From contig JAEWRY010000046.1 in the NCBI GenBank assembly GCA_023459875.1, positions 1-45,594 of the forward strand: DNA of 45,594 nt, written 5' to 3'. Under the pieces are notes generated by a model. It had not been told where the DNA came from. It searched no databases and saw only the letters and a list, made by a program, of their open reading frames with translations. Source of the stretch: Bacillota bacterium (GTDB lineage: Bacteria; Bacillota; Clostridia; Oscillospirales; Oscillospiraceae). This document shows, one piece after another, positions 7,500 to 15,207 of the stretch. Numbering within the stretch: position 1 is the first letter of the stretch; each line of letters opens with the position of its first letter. Position numbers and translations under genes: made by a program.

Positions 7500-7636
7500 G
7501 GCAAAAAAGTCTGAGGACTTTTTTGCCAATTACGGGAAATGGCGGCGGCCCTCCGGGGCCGCACAGGGTGTTGCTGCGGGAAACGAATTCCCGCAGTAAC
7601 GTATTCAAAATTTTTTCCGCCGCAAAGCGGCGGAAA
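7500..7636 (+). repeat. Family A hairpin repeat in the radical-SAM leader
   Basis: Four hairpins in a row: 7500-7527 (GGCAAAAAAGT/ACTTTTTTGCC), 7544-7562 (GGCGGCC/GGGGCCGC), 7570-7600 (CTGCGGG/CCCGCAG with a GAATTC-containing apex), and 7614-7636 (TTTCCGCCG/CGGCGGAAA). The order matches 3397-3487 and 16529-16580. The last hairpin is shared with family B. It lies inside the predicted 5' leader of the next gene. Confidence 0.8.
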
Positions 7637-7688
7637 CTAAAGGTCTTTACCCGGCATGAACAGTTATGAAAAATTGGAGGCTTTTCCC

Positions 7689-9527
7689 ATGGATCCAGTC
7701 CTGGAGCGCATTTTACCGAAGGTACAAAAACCCGCCCGGTACACGGGCGGTGAATATAACGCCTGTGTCAAGGACCTTTGCAAGGTGGACACGAGGGTGG
7801 CTTTCTGCTTCCCCGACACCTATGAAATTGGCATGTCCAATTTAGGCATGCGTATTCTCTACGGCGTGATGAACGGCATGCCCGAAGTCTGGTGCGAGCG
7901 CGTCTTCGCCCCCTGGGGGGACATGGAGGAGCAGATGCGGAAAGAGGGCCTGCTTCTCTACGGTCTGGAGAGCGGGGACCCCATCGCCGATTTCGACGTC
8001 ATCGCCTTTTCCCTGGGCTATGAGCTCTCCTATACGAACGTAATCAACATGCTGGACTTGGCGGGACTTCCCGCGCGCTCGGAGGACAGGCCCCGGCTTT
8101 TCCCCCTGGTCATCGCGGGGGGCACCTGTGCGTATAACCCGGAGCCCCTCGCCCCATTTATCGATATCTTCTCCCTGGGCGAGGGCGAGGAGGTGCTGCC
8201 GGAGCTTCTCACGCTCTACCGGAAGGCCCGGGACGAGGGCTGGAGCAAGGAAGAGCTGCTCGCCGCCGCTTCCCGCATCGAGGGTCTTTACGTCCCCTGC
8301 CTGTACAACGTTTCCTACGGGGAGGACGGGAGGGTCGCCGCCGTTACCCCCAAGGAGGGCGCGCCCGCCGTCGTCACCAAACGCATCGTTGCCGACCTCA
8401 ACAGCTCCTATTACCCCGTGTCCACCATCATCCCCTCTACCGAGATCATCCACGACCGGGTGATGCTGGAGGTCTTCCGGGGCTGCATCCGCGGCTGCCG
8501 CTTCTGCCAGGCGGGCTACGTGTACCGCCCGGTGCGCTCCAAGGACCCCGACTTGCTCTGCCGCCAGGGCGTGGAGGCCTGCAAGGCCTCGGGTTACCAG
8601 GAGGTAACTCTCGCCTCCCTCTCCACCAGCGATTACCGCCCGCTCAACAGCCTGTGCGACAGTCTTCTGGAGTGGTGCGAGCCCAACCGGGTCTCCCTGT
8701 CCCTGCCCTCCCTCCGGGCGGACAACTTCTCCATGTCCCTCATGCAGCGGCTGCAGCACGTGCGCAAGAGCGGCCTCACCTTCGCCCCCGAGGCGGGTAC
8801 CCAGCGCCTCAGGGACGCCATCAATAAAAACGTCACCGAGGAGGACCTTCTGCGCTCCTGCGGCACCGCCTTTTCGGGCGGGTGGGACACGGTCAAGCTC
8901 TACTTCATGCTGGGCCTGCCCACCGAGACCGACGAGGACGTATTGGGCATCGCCGACCTCGCCCAGAAGGTCTACTACACCTGGCGGGAAAAGACTCCCA
9001 ACCGCAGCCGCGGCGTGCGCATCACCGTCTCCACCGCCTGCTTCGTCCCCAAGCCCCTCACCCCCTTCCAGTGGGAGGGACAGGTTCCAAGGGAGGAATA
9101 CCTGCGGCGGGTGAAGCTCCTGCGGGATCACATGAAAAACAGAGCCATCAGCTACAGCTGGCACGACCCAGAAACGAGCTTTCTGGAAGCCGTTCTCGCC
9201 CGGGGGGACCGGCGCGTAGCGGACGCCATTGAGAAAGCGTGGCAGAAGGGCGCGAAGTTCGACGCCTGGAGCGACTGCTTTTCCCTGGGCCGCTGGCTGG
9301 AGGCCTTTGAGCAGTGCGGCATCGACCCCGCCTTTTACGCCAACCGCGAGCGGGGCCGGGACGAAGTCTTCCCCTGGAGCATGATTTCCGCCGGTGTCTC
9401 CCCCGGCTTCCTCTGGGGCGAGCGGGAGCAGTGCTACGAGGGGAACATCACGGCCGACTGCCGTGTCAAATGTACCGGATGCGGCGCTTTGAGGCTCCTC
9501 GGCGAAGGAGGCAAATGCGATGAATAA
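7689..9527 (+). CDS. B12-binding/radical SAM protein (TIGR03960 family)
   Basis: A 612-residue protein. The start at ATG 7689 (TTGGAGG 8-9 nt upstream) is preferred over ATG 7656, which has only AAAGGTC. The N-terminal third is a cobalamin-binding-like alpha/beta domain. The radical SAM cluster motif is in FRGCIRGCRFCQAGYVYRP, with CxxxCxxC spacing intact. It is followed by typical barrel strands (VTLASLSTSDY, GLTFAPEAGTQRLRD, KLYFMLGLPTETDED). The C-terminus ends with CRVKCTGCGA, a possible extra metal site. The family is widespread in Clostridia, nearly always next to a TIGR03936/DUF2344 gene, as here; its substrate is unknown, and a role in RNA or ribosome modification has been guessed from its frequent rng/rplU neighbours, which are absent here. 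Confidence 0.93.
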   Translation: MDPVLERILPKVQKPARYTGGEYNACVKDLCKVDTRVAFCFPDTYEIGMSNLGMRILYGVMNGMPEVWCERVFAPWGDMEEQMRKEGLLLYGLESGDPIADFDVIAFSLGYELSYTNVINMLDLAGLPARSEDRPRLFPLVIAGGTCAYNPEPLAPFIDIFSLGEGEEVLPELLTLYRKARDEGWSKEELLAAASRIEGLYVPCLYNVSYGEDGRVAAVTPKEGAPAVVTKRIVADLNSSYYPVSTIIPSTEIIHDRVMLEVFRGCIRGCRFCQAGYVYRPVRSKDPDLLCRQGVEACKASGYQEVTLASLSTSDYRPLNSLCDSLLEWCEPNRVSLSLPSLRADNFSMSLMQRLQHVRKSGLTFAPEAGTQRLRDAINKNVTEEDLLRSCGTAFSGGWDTVKLYFMLGLPTETDEDVLGIADLAQKVYYTWREKTPNRSRGVRITVSTACFVPKPLTPFQWEGQVPREEYLRRVKLLRDHMKNRAISYSWHDPETSFLEAVLARGDRRVADAIEKAWQKGAKFDAWSDCFSLGRWLEAFEQCGIDPAFYANRERGRDEVFPWSMISAGVSPGFLWGEREQCYEGNITADCRVKCTGCGALRLLGEGGKCDE

Positions 9528-9681
9528 AAACAAAACCGAGGTTTTGTTTTTAAAGAGAGTGCGCGCAGGACGCTTAAGGCTTACCTGCGCGAGAAGAGTC
9601 ATTTCCGAGGTACACGCCCCCGGAAATGACGGAGTTCACTTTCTTTCCGCCGTTCGCGGCGGAAACTCTGCGAGACTTTTT
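9526..9681 (+). repeat. Family B multi-hairpin repeat, copy 1
   Basis: Begins at the radical-SAM stop codon with an A/T hairpin (9526-9551, terminator-like). Then hairpin E 9562-9591 (CGCGCAGG/CCTGCGCG, loop ACGCTTAAGGCTTA), hairpin F 9598-9630 (GTCATTTCC/GGAAATGAC, loop GAGGTACACGCCCCC) and hairpin G 9644-9665 (TTTCCGCCG/CGGCGGAAA). The tail is CTCTGCGAGAC plus a T-run. The other copies are at 22607-22756 and 45327-45447. Confidence 0.9.
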
Positions 9682-9742
9682 CCAACTTCTTTTTATCGGC
9701 TGCCGCTGCGGCGCTGCCAGTATTTCCTCCGAGGTGACTTAA

Positions 9743-10411
9743 ATGCCTAACCAAAGGATTGCGTTTTCCAAGCTGGACACCGCCCGTTTCATCTCCCATC
9801 TGGACCTGATGCGGACCTTCCAGCGGGCTTTTTTGCGCGCCGGAATCCCCATCCGGCACACCGAGGGTTTTAACCCCCATCCCTTCGTCTCCATTCTCCT
9901 GCCCCTCTCGGTGGGGTACGGAAGCCAGTGCGAGATTCTGGAATTCGGCCTGCCCGACGGCATTCCCATGGAGGAGGTGCCCGGACGCCTCAACGCCGTG
10001 CTCCCCGCCGGGATCACGGTGCACCGCTGCTACGACGCCGTCCGGCCCGCCAAGAGCCTCGCCTTCGTGAGTTATGTCATCACCTGCGAGTACGTGAACG
10101 GCCTGCCCGAAGGGGCCGAGACGGCACTATCAAGCCTTCTGGAAAGCGAGAGCCTCATCGTTTCCAAGCGGAGCAAAAAGGCCAGGTCTGGGGAAACCCA
10201 GGTGGATCTTATCCCCCTGGTCAAGAGCTTTATCACCGAGGGCAACCACGATTCCATGACCCTGTGCGCGGTGCTGCGGGCCCAGAACCCCGGACTCAAT
10301 CCCGAGCTCATCATCAGCGCCTTCACCAGCCGCTACCCCAATTTCACGCCCGACCTCGCCAGCTTCCACCGCAGGGCGGTGCTGGACGAGGGTTCAGGCA
10401 ATTTTGAATAA
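9743..10411 (+). CDS. TIGR03936/DUF2344 radical SAM-linked protein
   Basis: A 222-residue protein from ATG 9743 with GAGGTGA 5 nt upstream. The N-terminus is the hallmark of the family: RIAFSKLDTARFISHLDLMR, then FQRAFLRAGIPIRHTEGFNP and HPFVSILLPLSVGYGSQCEI. It is the usual partner of the TIGR03960 radical SAM protein and is fused to it in some genomes, suggesting that the two act on the same substrate. Here a 215-bp gap holding a family B repeat separates them, unusual for a pair normally a few bases apart. The next gene starts 16 bp downstream, so this one probably begins a run of coupled genes. Confidence 0.9.
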   Translation: MPNQRIAFSKLDTARFISHLDLMRTFQRAFLRAGIPIRHTEGFNPHPFVSILLPLSVGYGSQCEILEFGLPDGIPMEEVPGRLNAVLPAGITVHRCYDAVRPAKSLAFVSYVITCEYVNGLPEGAETALSSLLESESLIVSKRSKKARSGETQVDLIPLVKSFITEGNHDSMTLCAVLRAQNPGLNPELIISAFTSRYPNFTPDLASFHRRAVLDEGSGNFE

Positions 10412-10427
10412 GGAGCCGTTTAAAGCC

Positions 10428-10997
10428 ATGGAGAGAGAAAAAGCCTTAGCGCTTCTCAAAACCTACAACAAGGAGCCCTTCCACATCCAGCACGCGCTCA
10501 CCGTGGAGGGCGTTATGGACTATTTCGCCCGGTCTCTGGGGTACGGGTCCGAGGCGGGTTACTGGGCCATGGTCGGCCTTCTGCACGACATCGACTTTGA
10601 GCTTTACCCCGAGGAGCACTGCAAAAAGGCACCCGAACTGCTCAGGGCGGGCGGTTTCGACGACGCCTTCATCCACAGCGTCTGTTCCCACGGATACGGC
10701 CTGTGCTGCGATGTGGAGCCGGTCCATGAGATGGAAAAGGTCCTCTTCGCCTGCGACGAGCTGACCGGCCTCATCGGCGCCGCGGCCCGGATGAGGCCCT
10801 CGAAGAGCGTGGCCGACATGGAGCTCTCCAGCCTTAAAAAGAAGTTTAAGGACAAGAAGTTTGCCGCCGGCTGCGACCGGGACACCATCGCCCTGGGCGG
10901 TGAAAAACTCGGCTGGACCCTGGACGAGCTTCTGGAGCGCACCATTCTCGCCATGCGCTCCTGCGAGGACAAAGTCAGGGCGGAAACGGAGGAATAG
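10428..10997 (+). CDS. HD-domain phosphohydrolase
   Basis: A 189-residue protein. ATG 10428 has AAGGAGC upstream; a TTG at 10404 lies inside the preceding gene and is less likely. The HD signature is visible: His in FHIQHALTVEGVM, the diad in VGLLHDIDFELYPEEH, a later His in SVCSHGYGL, and the distal Asp in FACDELTGLIGAA. That suits a metal-dependent phosphohydrolase of the small single-domain HD type often annotated as a HAD/HD hydrolase. The substrate is unknown. It is tightly packed between the DUF2344 gene and the alcohol dehydrogenase, and its TAG is in frame with and 3 nt before the dehydrogenase's presumed start. Confidence 0.87.
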   Translation: MEREKALALLKTYNKEPFHIQHALTVEGVMDYFARSLGYGSEAGYWAMVGLLHDIDFELYPEEHCKKAPELLRAGGFDDAFIHSVCSHGYGLCCDVEPVHEMEKVLFACDELTGLIGAAARMRPSKSVADMELSSLKKKFKDKKFAAGCDRDTIALGGEKLGWTLDELLERTILAMRSCEDKVRAETEE

Positions 10998-11000
10998 GCC

Positions 11001-12188
11001 ATCGAAGCGTTTTCCTATTATTCCCCCACCAAATTTGTCTTCGGCAGGGACGCGGAAACCCAGTCAGGGAAAATGGTCGGGGAGTTCGGCGCCAGCCGGG
11101 TTTTGGTCCTCTACGGCGGCGGAAGCGCCGTAGAGAGCGGCCTTCTGGGCCGGGTTACCGATTCCCTGAAGCAGGAGGGGGTACCCTTTGTCGCCCTGGG
11201 CGGGGTGAAGCCCAATCCCACCCTCTCCTTCGCGGAGGGCGCGGTTAAGCTCTGCCGTGAGGAACACCTCGACTTTTTACTCGCCGTGGGCGGCGGCAGC
11301 GTCATCGACACGGCCAAGTCGGCCGCCTGTTCCCTGGCAAACCCGGAAACCCCGCTGTGGGATTTCCAGACCGGGAAAGCAGTCCCCCGGAGGCCCTCTT
11401 TCCCCGTGGGCGTGGTGCTTACCATCGCCGCCGCGGGCAGCGAGGGCAGCGATTCCTCCGTGCTGACGAACGATAGGACCGGTGAAAAGCGGGGCTTTAA
11501 CTCCCCCGTGAACCGCCCGGTGTTCGCCCTCATGGACCCCGAGCTCACCTACTCCCTGCCGCCGCGGCAGACGGCCTGCGGCGTTGTGGACATCATGATG
11601 CACACGCTCGAGCGCTATTTCAGCACCGACGTCACCTGTGAAACCACCGACGCCGTCGCCGAGGCTCTTCTGCGCACCGTCATCCGCTGCGGACCCGTGG
11701 TCATGAAGGAGCCCTCCCAGTACGAGGCACGCTCAGAGATCATGTGGTGCGGCACCCTCTCCCACTCCGACCTCACCGGGCTCGGCAGGCCCAAATCCTT
11801 CGTGGTCCACCAGATGGGCCACATCCTCTCGGGCCGTTTCGACCTGCCCCACGCCGAGAGCCTCTCCTGCCTCTTCTGCCAGTGGGCGCGGGAGGTTTAC
11901 AAATCCGGGATTCCCCGCTTCGCGCGCTACGCCCGCGAGGTTTGGAACATCTCCGAAACGGACGATGAAAAAGCGGCGCTTTCCGGCATCGCGGCAACTG
12001 AAAGGTTCTTCCGTGAGCTTTCCATGCCGGTCTCCTTCGGCGAGGCCCAAATGGGCGTTCAGCGCGACGAAGACGTCGTTTCCATGGCAAGGGACTGTTC
12101 CTGGGAGGGGAAGCGGCAGGTGGGCACCTTCCATCCCCTGGACGAGGCGGGGATCCTGCGGGTCTTCCAGGCCTCAAACCATTCATAA
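11001..12188 (+). CDS. Iron-containing alcohol dehydrogenase (YqhD/BDH type), apparent ATC start
   Basis: Similarity to the family begins at the codon at 11001: xEAFSYYSPTKFVFGRDAE is the conserved N-terminus, preceded at the normal distance by GGAGGA (10989-10994). But that codon reads ATC, not ATG. The first ordinary ATG (11073) would delete 24 conserved residues. From 11001 the protein has 395 residues. GGGS (97-100) is the NAD(P)-binding loop; metal ligands fit Asp and His of GVVDIMMHTLE plus His270 and His284 (HQMGH and LPHAE). It probably reduces aldehydes or butanal/butanol-type substrates with NAD(P)H. ATC could be a rare start, a sequencing error, or a means of weak expression. Confidence 0.85.
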   Translation: MEAFSYYSPTKFVFGRDAETQSGKMVGEFGASRVLVLYGGGSAVESGLLGRVTDSLKQEGVPFVALGGVKPNPTLSFAEGAVKLCREEHLDFLLAVGGGSVIDTAKSAACSLANPETPLWDFQTGKAVPRRPSFPVGVVLTIAAAGSEGSDSSVLTNDRTGEKRGFNSPVNRPVFALMDPELTYSLPPRQTACGVVDIMMHTLERYFSTDVTCETTDAVAEALLRTVIRCGPVVMKEPSQYEARSEIMWCGTLSHSDLTGLGRPKSFVVHQMGHILSGRFDLPHAESLSCLFCQWAREVYKSGIPRFARYAREVWNISETDDEKAALSGIAATERFFRELSMPVSFGEAQMGVQRDEDVVSMARDCSWEGKRQVGTFHPLDEAGILRVFQASNHS

Positions 12189-12203
12189 AGGAGGCGGACC
12201 GCT

Positions 12204-13304
12204 TTGAAAAAGAAAGTCATTATCGTACTGATTCTGATTACCGCTCTTCTGGGCGGCCTCGCCGCTCTTGCGGTCGGCGGTTCTTCCGGCGATCCGCTCA
12301 TCACGCTCGGCTATCTGACCGGCACCTTCCTTCCCGGACTGCAGAAGCAGGCGGACGCCCGGGTGGACGAAAAATCCGCCGAGGACTACGAAGCCTACCA
12401 GAAGAAGCTGGACGACAGCGCCGCAGCGTGGGCGGGCAAGGCGGGGCTTTACGACGGTTCGTGGAGCTATGCCAACACGTTTACCCCCCTCGCCTGCCGC
12501 AGGGGGGACACCGTTCTTTTCTCCCCTGGTTCCAGCTTCCTCTTCCTGGAGGGCTCGGCTTCGGCTTCGGCCCAGGGCGGCGAGGTGATCGGCGTCTCCT
12601 CGGGCGTCTCCGGGACGAGCATTGAACCTCTTGCCGAAAACAGCAGGTACCTGGCGGGCGAGGACGCGGTGGCCTCCCTCACCGTCCTTTCGGACACCGC
12701 CCTCGTTTCTTATGAAGGTTACTGCAAGGTAACGGAGGGAACGCTGGACGTGCTGCCCTTTACCGACATCGTCAGCACCGCCTGGTACTATAATTCCATA
12801 CAATATGTATATGACGCGGGACTCTTCAACGGCGTGAGCGCCACCCGGTTCTCCCCCGCATCCGGCATGACCCGGGCCATGCTCGCGACCGTTCTGTGCC
12901 GTCTTTCGGGCGCCGCCGGCGAAACGGGCAGCACTCAGATGTTCACCGATGTCGCCCAGGGCGCGTGGTATTACGACGCGGTGAACTGGGCCGCGCAGAA
13001 CGGCATTGTGAACGGCATGGGCGGCAGCCTTTTCGCCCCCGCGAACAACGTAACCCGGGAGCAGCTTGTGGTCATGCTCTACCGGTTCGCCGGATATAAG
13101 GGCATATCCGCCGAGGCTCCCGACGCCCTCTCCAAATTCCCGGACTCCGGCAAGGTATCTTCCTGGGCGCTGGAGCCCTTGTGCTGGGCCGTTTCCAGCG
13201 GGATCGTGGGAGGCCGGAGCGACGGGACCCTGGATCCGAGCGGAAACGCCACCAGAGCCGAGGTATCGGCGATGCTCGAGCGTTTTACCGTCCTGCTTCC
13301 ATAA
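12204..13304 (+). CDS. Exported S-layer-homology (SLH) domain protein
   Basis: A 366-residue protein from TTG 12204, with a perfect AAAGGAGG (12187-12194) overlapping the dehydrogenase stop. The N-terminus has a signal or anchor helix (MKKKVIIVLILITALLGGLA). Residues about 30-180 are unassigned. The C-terminal half holds three SLH motifs: FTDIVSTAWYYNSIQYVYDA, FTDVAQGAWYYDAVNWAAQN and FPDSGKVSSWALEPLCWAVS, each ending in a TRAM/TREQ/TRAE helix. SLH triplets bind pyruvylated secondary wall polymers, so it is probably attached to the cell wall. It appears to be the last gene of the run that starts at 9743. Function of the N-terminal part is unknown. Confidence 0.9.
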   Translation: MKKKVIIVLILITALLGGLAALAVGGSSGDPLITLGYLTGTFLPGLQKQADARVDEKSAEDYEAYQKKLDDSAAAWAGKAGLYDGSWSYANTFTPLACRRGDTVLFSPGSSFLFLEGSASASAQGGEVIGVSSGVSGTSIEPLAENSRYLAGEDAVASLTVLSDTALVSYEGYCKVTEGTLDVLPFTDIVSTAWYYNSIQYVYDAGLFNGVSATRFSPASGMTRAMLATVLCRLSGAAGETGSTQMFTDVAQGAWYYDAVNWAAQNGIVNGMGGSLFAPANNVTREQLVVMLYRFAGYKGISAEAPDALSKFPDSGKVSSWALEPLCWAVSSGIVGGRSDGTLDPSGNATRAEVSAMLERFTVLLP

Positions 13305-13398
13305 ATACTCCAAGTACGCACTCATTTTTAGCCTCTGCATAAGATGAAGTGAGCACGCTTAGAGGCGTCTCCAATCTAATTGGGAGGTTAAATTTACT

Positions 13399-13569
13399 AT
13401 GTGTTGCAATAACAATAGCTGCGGTTGTGGCGGCTGGGGCGGCGGCTTTGGTGGCTGCGGCTGCCTGTGGATCATCATCATCATCATCGTCCTTTGCTGC
13501 TGCTGCGGCGGCGGATGGGGCGGCGGATGCGGCGGCGGATGCGGTGGCTGCGGCGGCGATCACTGCTAA
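13399..13569 (+). CDS. Gly/Cys-rich membrane microprotein
   Basis: A 56-residue frame from ATG 13399, with GGGAGGT 10 nt upstream and a strong terminator downstream. The N-terminus is Cys/Asn/Gly rich (MCCNNNSCGCGGWGGGFGGC). A hydrophobic core contains six consecutive Ile codons, and the C-terminus has four adjacent Cys followed by GGGW/GGGC/GGGCGGC repeats and CGGDHC. In all there are 14 Cys in 56 residues. Similar high-cysteine, glycine-rich small proteins occur in Clostridia and are often called chorion-like; some are linked to spores, but nothing here proves that. It could be a metal-binding or disulfide-crosslinked envelope peptide. Codon repetition (GGC/TGC/ATC runs) makes it slippage-prone. 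Confidence 0.8.
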   Translation: MCCNNNSCGCGGWGGGFGGCGCLWIIIIIIVLCCCCGGGWGGGCGGGCGGCGGDHC

Positions 13570-13601
13570 GACCAAATACCCGTACCATAGCCGGAAACGG
13601 C

Positions 13602-13638
13602 ACGGGACGAAGCTTATGCTTCGTCCCGTTTATTTATT
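13602..13638 (+). terminator. Terminator of the microprotein gene
   Basis: ACGGGACGAAGC/GCTTCGTCCCGT with a TTAT loop, followed by TTATTTATT. Confidence 0.85.
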
Positions 13639-13673
13639 GGCGTGAAAATTTTGCAAAAAAGCGGGAAAAAAAC

Positions 13674-13702
13674 TTGCATTTTACGTTGTTCTATGCTAGA
13701 CT
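13674..13702 (+). promoter_or_regulatory. Promoter of tRNA-Arg
   Basis: TTGCAT (13674-13679), 17-bp spacer, TAGACT (13697-13702), 22 bp before the tRNA. Confidence 0.55.
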
Positions 13703-13724
13703 AATTAAGCTGTCGAGACGGTAC

Positions 13725-13801
13725 GCGGCTGTAGCTCAGCTGGATAGAGTGACTGGCTACGAACCAGTAGGTCGGGGGTTCGAATCCCTTCAGCCGTACC
13801 A
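13725..13801 (+). tRNA. tRNA-Arg (anticodon ACG)
   Basis: Full cloverleaf, 77 nt with encoded CCA. The acceptor stem is GCGGCTG/CAGCCGT (first pair G-U), the D arm GCTC/GAGT, and the anticodon arm ACTGG/CCAGT with loop CTACGAA, giving ACG. The T arm has loop TTCGAAT and is followed by discriminator A. It decodes CGN through inosine at position 34. Confidence 0.97.
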
Positions 13802-13837
13802 AAAAGAATGAGCAGGCTTTGCCTGCTCATTCTTTTT
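13802..13837 (+). terminator. Terminator of tRNA-Arg
   Basis: AAAAGAATGAGCAGGC/GCCTGCTCATTCTTTTT with a TTT loop, directly after the CCA end. Confidence 0.93.
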
Positions 13838-13980
13838 AGGTTTTACCGCCTTTGCACGTTTCCGCGCTCACGGCGGGATATAACCGGAAATTAGTGTGTG
13901 GGATCATGAAACTATATTTTTTATCGGTATTCGTTCATAACGCAAACCGCTGCAGACACCTGCCGGAGGAAAGGGCATCT

Positions 13981-15120
13981 ATGGAGAATAACTCTCAGCC
14001 CAAAAGAGCGAGATCCTATATTGAGCCGATCAAATGGTGCCGCTATCTTGTGAATACCGGCTACGTCACGGCTGCCCTTATGATTTTGGCGCACGTGATC
14101 TGGTATTTCGCGGCGCGGAGCGTTCTTGCCTTCCCGCCGGATATCTATCTGCGCAATTATATTGTGCTTCCTGCCGCAGGCTTGTTTGCTTTTACTTGGT
14201 TAACGGACCTTTTTGTTCGTTCCCCTCGCTTTTCCCTCCCTGCGAAGGAGCATTTGTCCCTTTCCCTGTTTATCCTCTTTTCCCTCTACCTTTGCTTGAC
14301 CCACGACATCGCCAAAGTTCTGCTCGGTTCTTTCATTCTGCCGATTTTTGTTTCCACCATTTTTTCCAACATAAGAATAACCCGCCGGATCTTTTGGATG
14401 AGTTGTCTCTCGGCGCTGGTGCTGGGTGTTAAGCTCTATTTGGCGGGAGAATTAGAAAGCAGTATGGCGATGGAACTATTTGTCGCGTGTTTTATGTTCC
14501 TCTGTTCCTATCTGCTGGCCAAGATTTTGATCCGGTACGGCCATGATAATCTCACGGCTCTCATGTATTTCGACAGCCAGCAGCAGTCTATGCAGGAACA
14601 GCTAAAGCTGGATCCGTTCACCGGCCTGTATAATCGAAAAACCTTTGACGACTGCCTGCCTATGCTTATGAACGAATGCAGAAGCGCCGGAAAATGCCTT
14701 TGCCTGGCGATGATCGACGTGGATCATTTTAAATTTGTGAACGACCGGTATGGCCACGCGGTGGGAGACCGGGTGCTGCTGAATCTGTCGCAGATCCTCA
14801 AAGACATTCAGGCTGAAACCATCCATGTTTTCCGGATGGGCGGAGATGAGTTTTCGGTCATATTCTGGGATTGCTGCGCCCAGGAGGCCTATCGGATATG
14901 CGACGAACTACGCGTCCGAATTGGATACGCCTGCCGGAGCGATCCGGAGGAAAGACAAGTCACCATCAGCTGCGGACTGGCCTGTATGGATCTGCAGCAT
15001 GCCAGTCTGGAAGCGCTCACAAAATCTGCCGATTCAGCGTTATACGAGGCCAAGAACAATGGCCGCAACCAAGTCGTGATCTTCAGGGATTCCATCGTAA
15101 AGCAGTCGCAGTCAAGCTGA
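13981..15120 (+). CDS. Membrane-bound diguanylate cyclase (GGDEF)
   Basis: A 379-residue protein. ATG 13981 follows GGAGGAAAGG with 7-nt spacing; an upstream in-frame ATG at 13852 lacks a ribosome site. Residues about 20-190 contain five or six hydrophobic helices. A short linker (about 195-210) leads into a GGDEF domain starting with LDPFTGLYNRKTFDD. DVDHFKFVND supplies the metal Asp and Phe-Lys contacts, and the catalytic GGDEF at 287-291 is intact, so cyclic-di-GMP synthesis is expected. The position five residues upstream of GGDEF lacks RxxD, so product inhibition through the usual I-site is not expected. The membrane part probably senses something unknown. It stands alone between terminators. 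Confidence 0.92.
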   Translation: MENNSQPKRARSYIEPIKWCRYLVNTGYVTAALMILAHVIWYFAARSVLAFPPDIYLRNYIVLPAAGLFAFTWLTDLFVRSPRFSLPAKEHLSLSLFILFSLYLCLTHDIAKVLLGSFILPIFVSTIFSNIRITRRIFWMSCLSALVLGVKLYLAGELESSMAMELFVACFMFLCSYLLAKILIRYGHDNLTALMYFDSQQQSMQEQLKLDPFTGLYNRKTFDDCLPMLMNECRSAGKCLCLAMIDVDHFKFVNDRYGHAVGDRVLLNLSQILKDIQAETIHVFRMGGDEFSVIFWDCCAQEAYRICDELRVRIGYACRSDPEERQVTISCGLACMDLQHASLEALTKSADSALYEAKNNGRNQVVIFRDSIVKQSQSS

Positions 15121-15157
15121 TCTATATTTTTGATCTTACCGGAAGAACGTCCGCGAC

Positions 15158-15196
15158 AAAAGGTGGTGTCTCAAAAATATGAGACACCACCTTTTT
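15158..15196. terminator. Bidirectional terminator
   Basis: AAAAGGTGGTGTCTCA pairs with TGAGACACCACCTTTT, serving the GGDEF gene (plus) and the fusion gene ending at 15208 (minus). Confidence 0.9.
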
Positions 15197-15207
15197 GATG
15201 AACTGAA

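Noticed and set aside
7842..9602. 586-codon open frame on the minus strand opposite the radical-SAM gene
   Set aside because: It is a composition shadow: no ribosome site, Gly/Ala/Val-rich low-complexity product, while the plus strand has a clear family match and motif.
12183..13340. 385-codon minus-strand frame opposite the SLH gene
   Set aside because: Same kind of shadow in high-GC DNA; the plus frame carries a signal peptide and three SLH motifs.
13467..13486. ATC run as a phase-variation microsatellite
   Set aside because: It encodes in-frame isoleucines, so unit changes would not shift the frame; any variation would alter only helix length. Kept as a remark on the microprotein.
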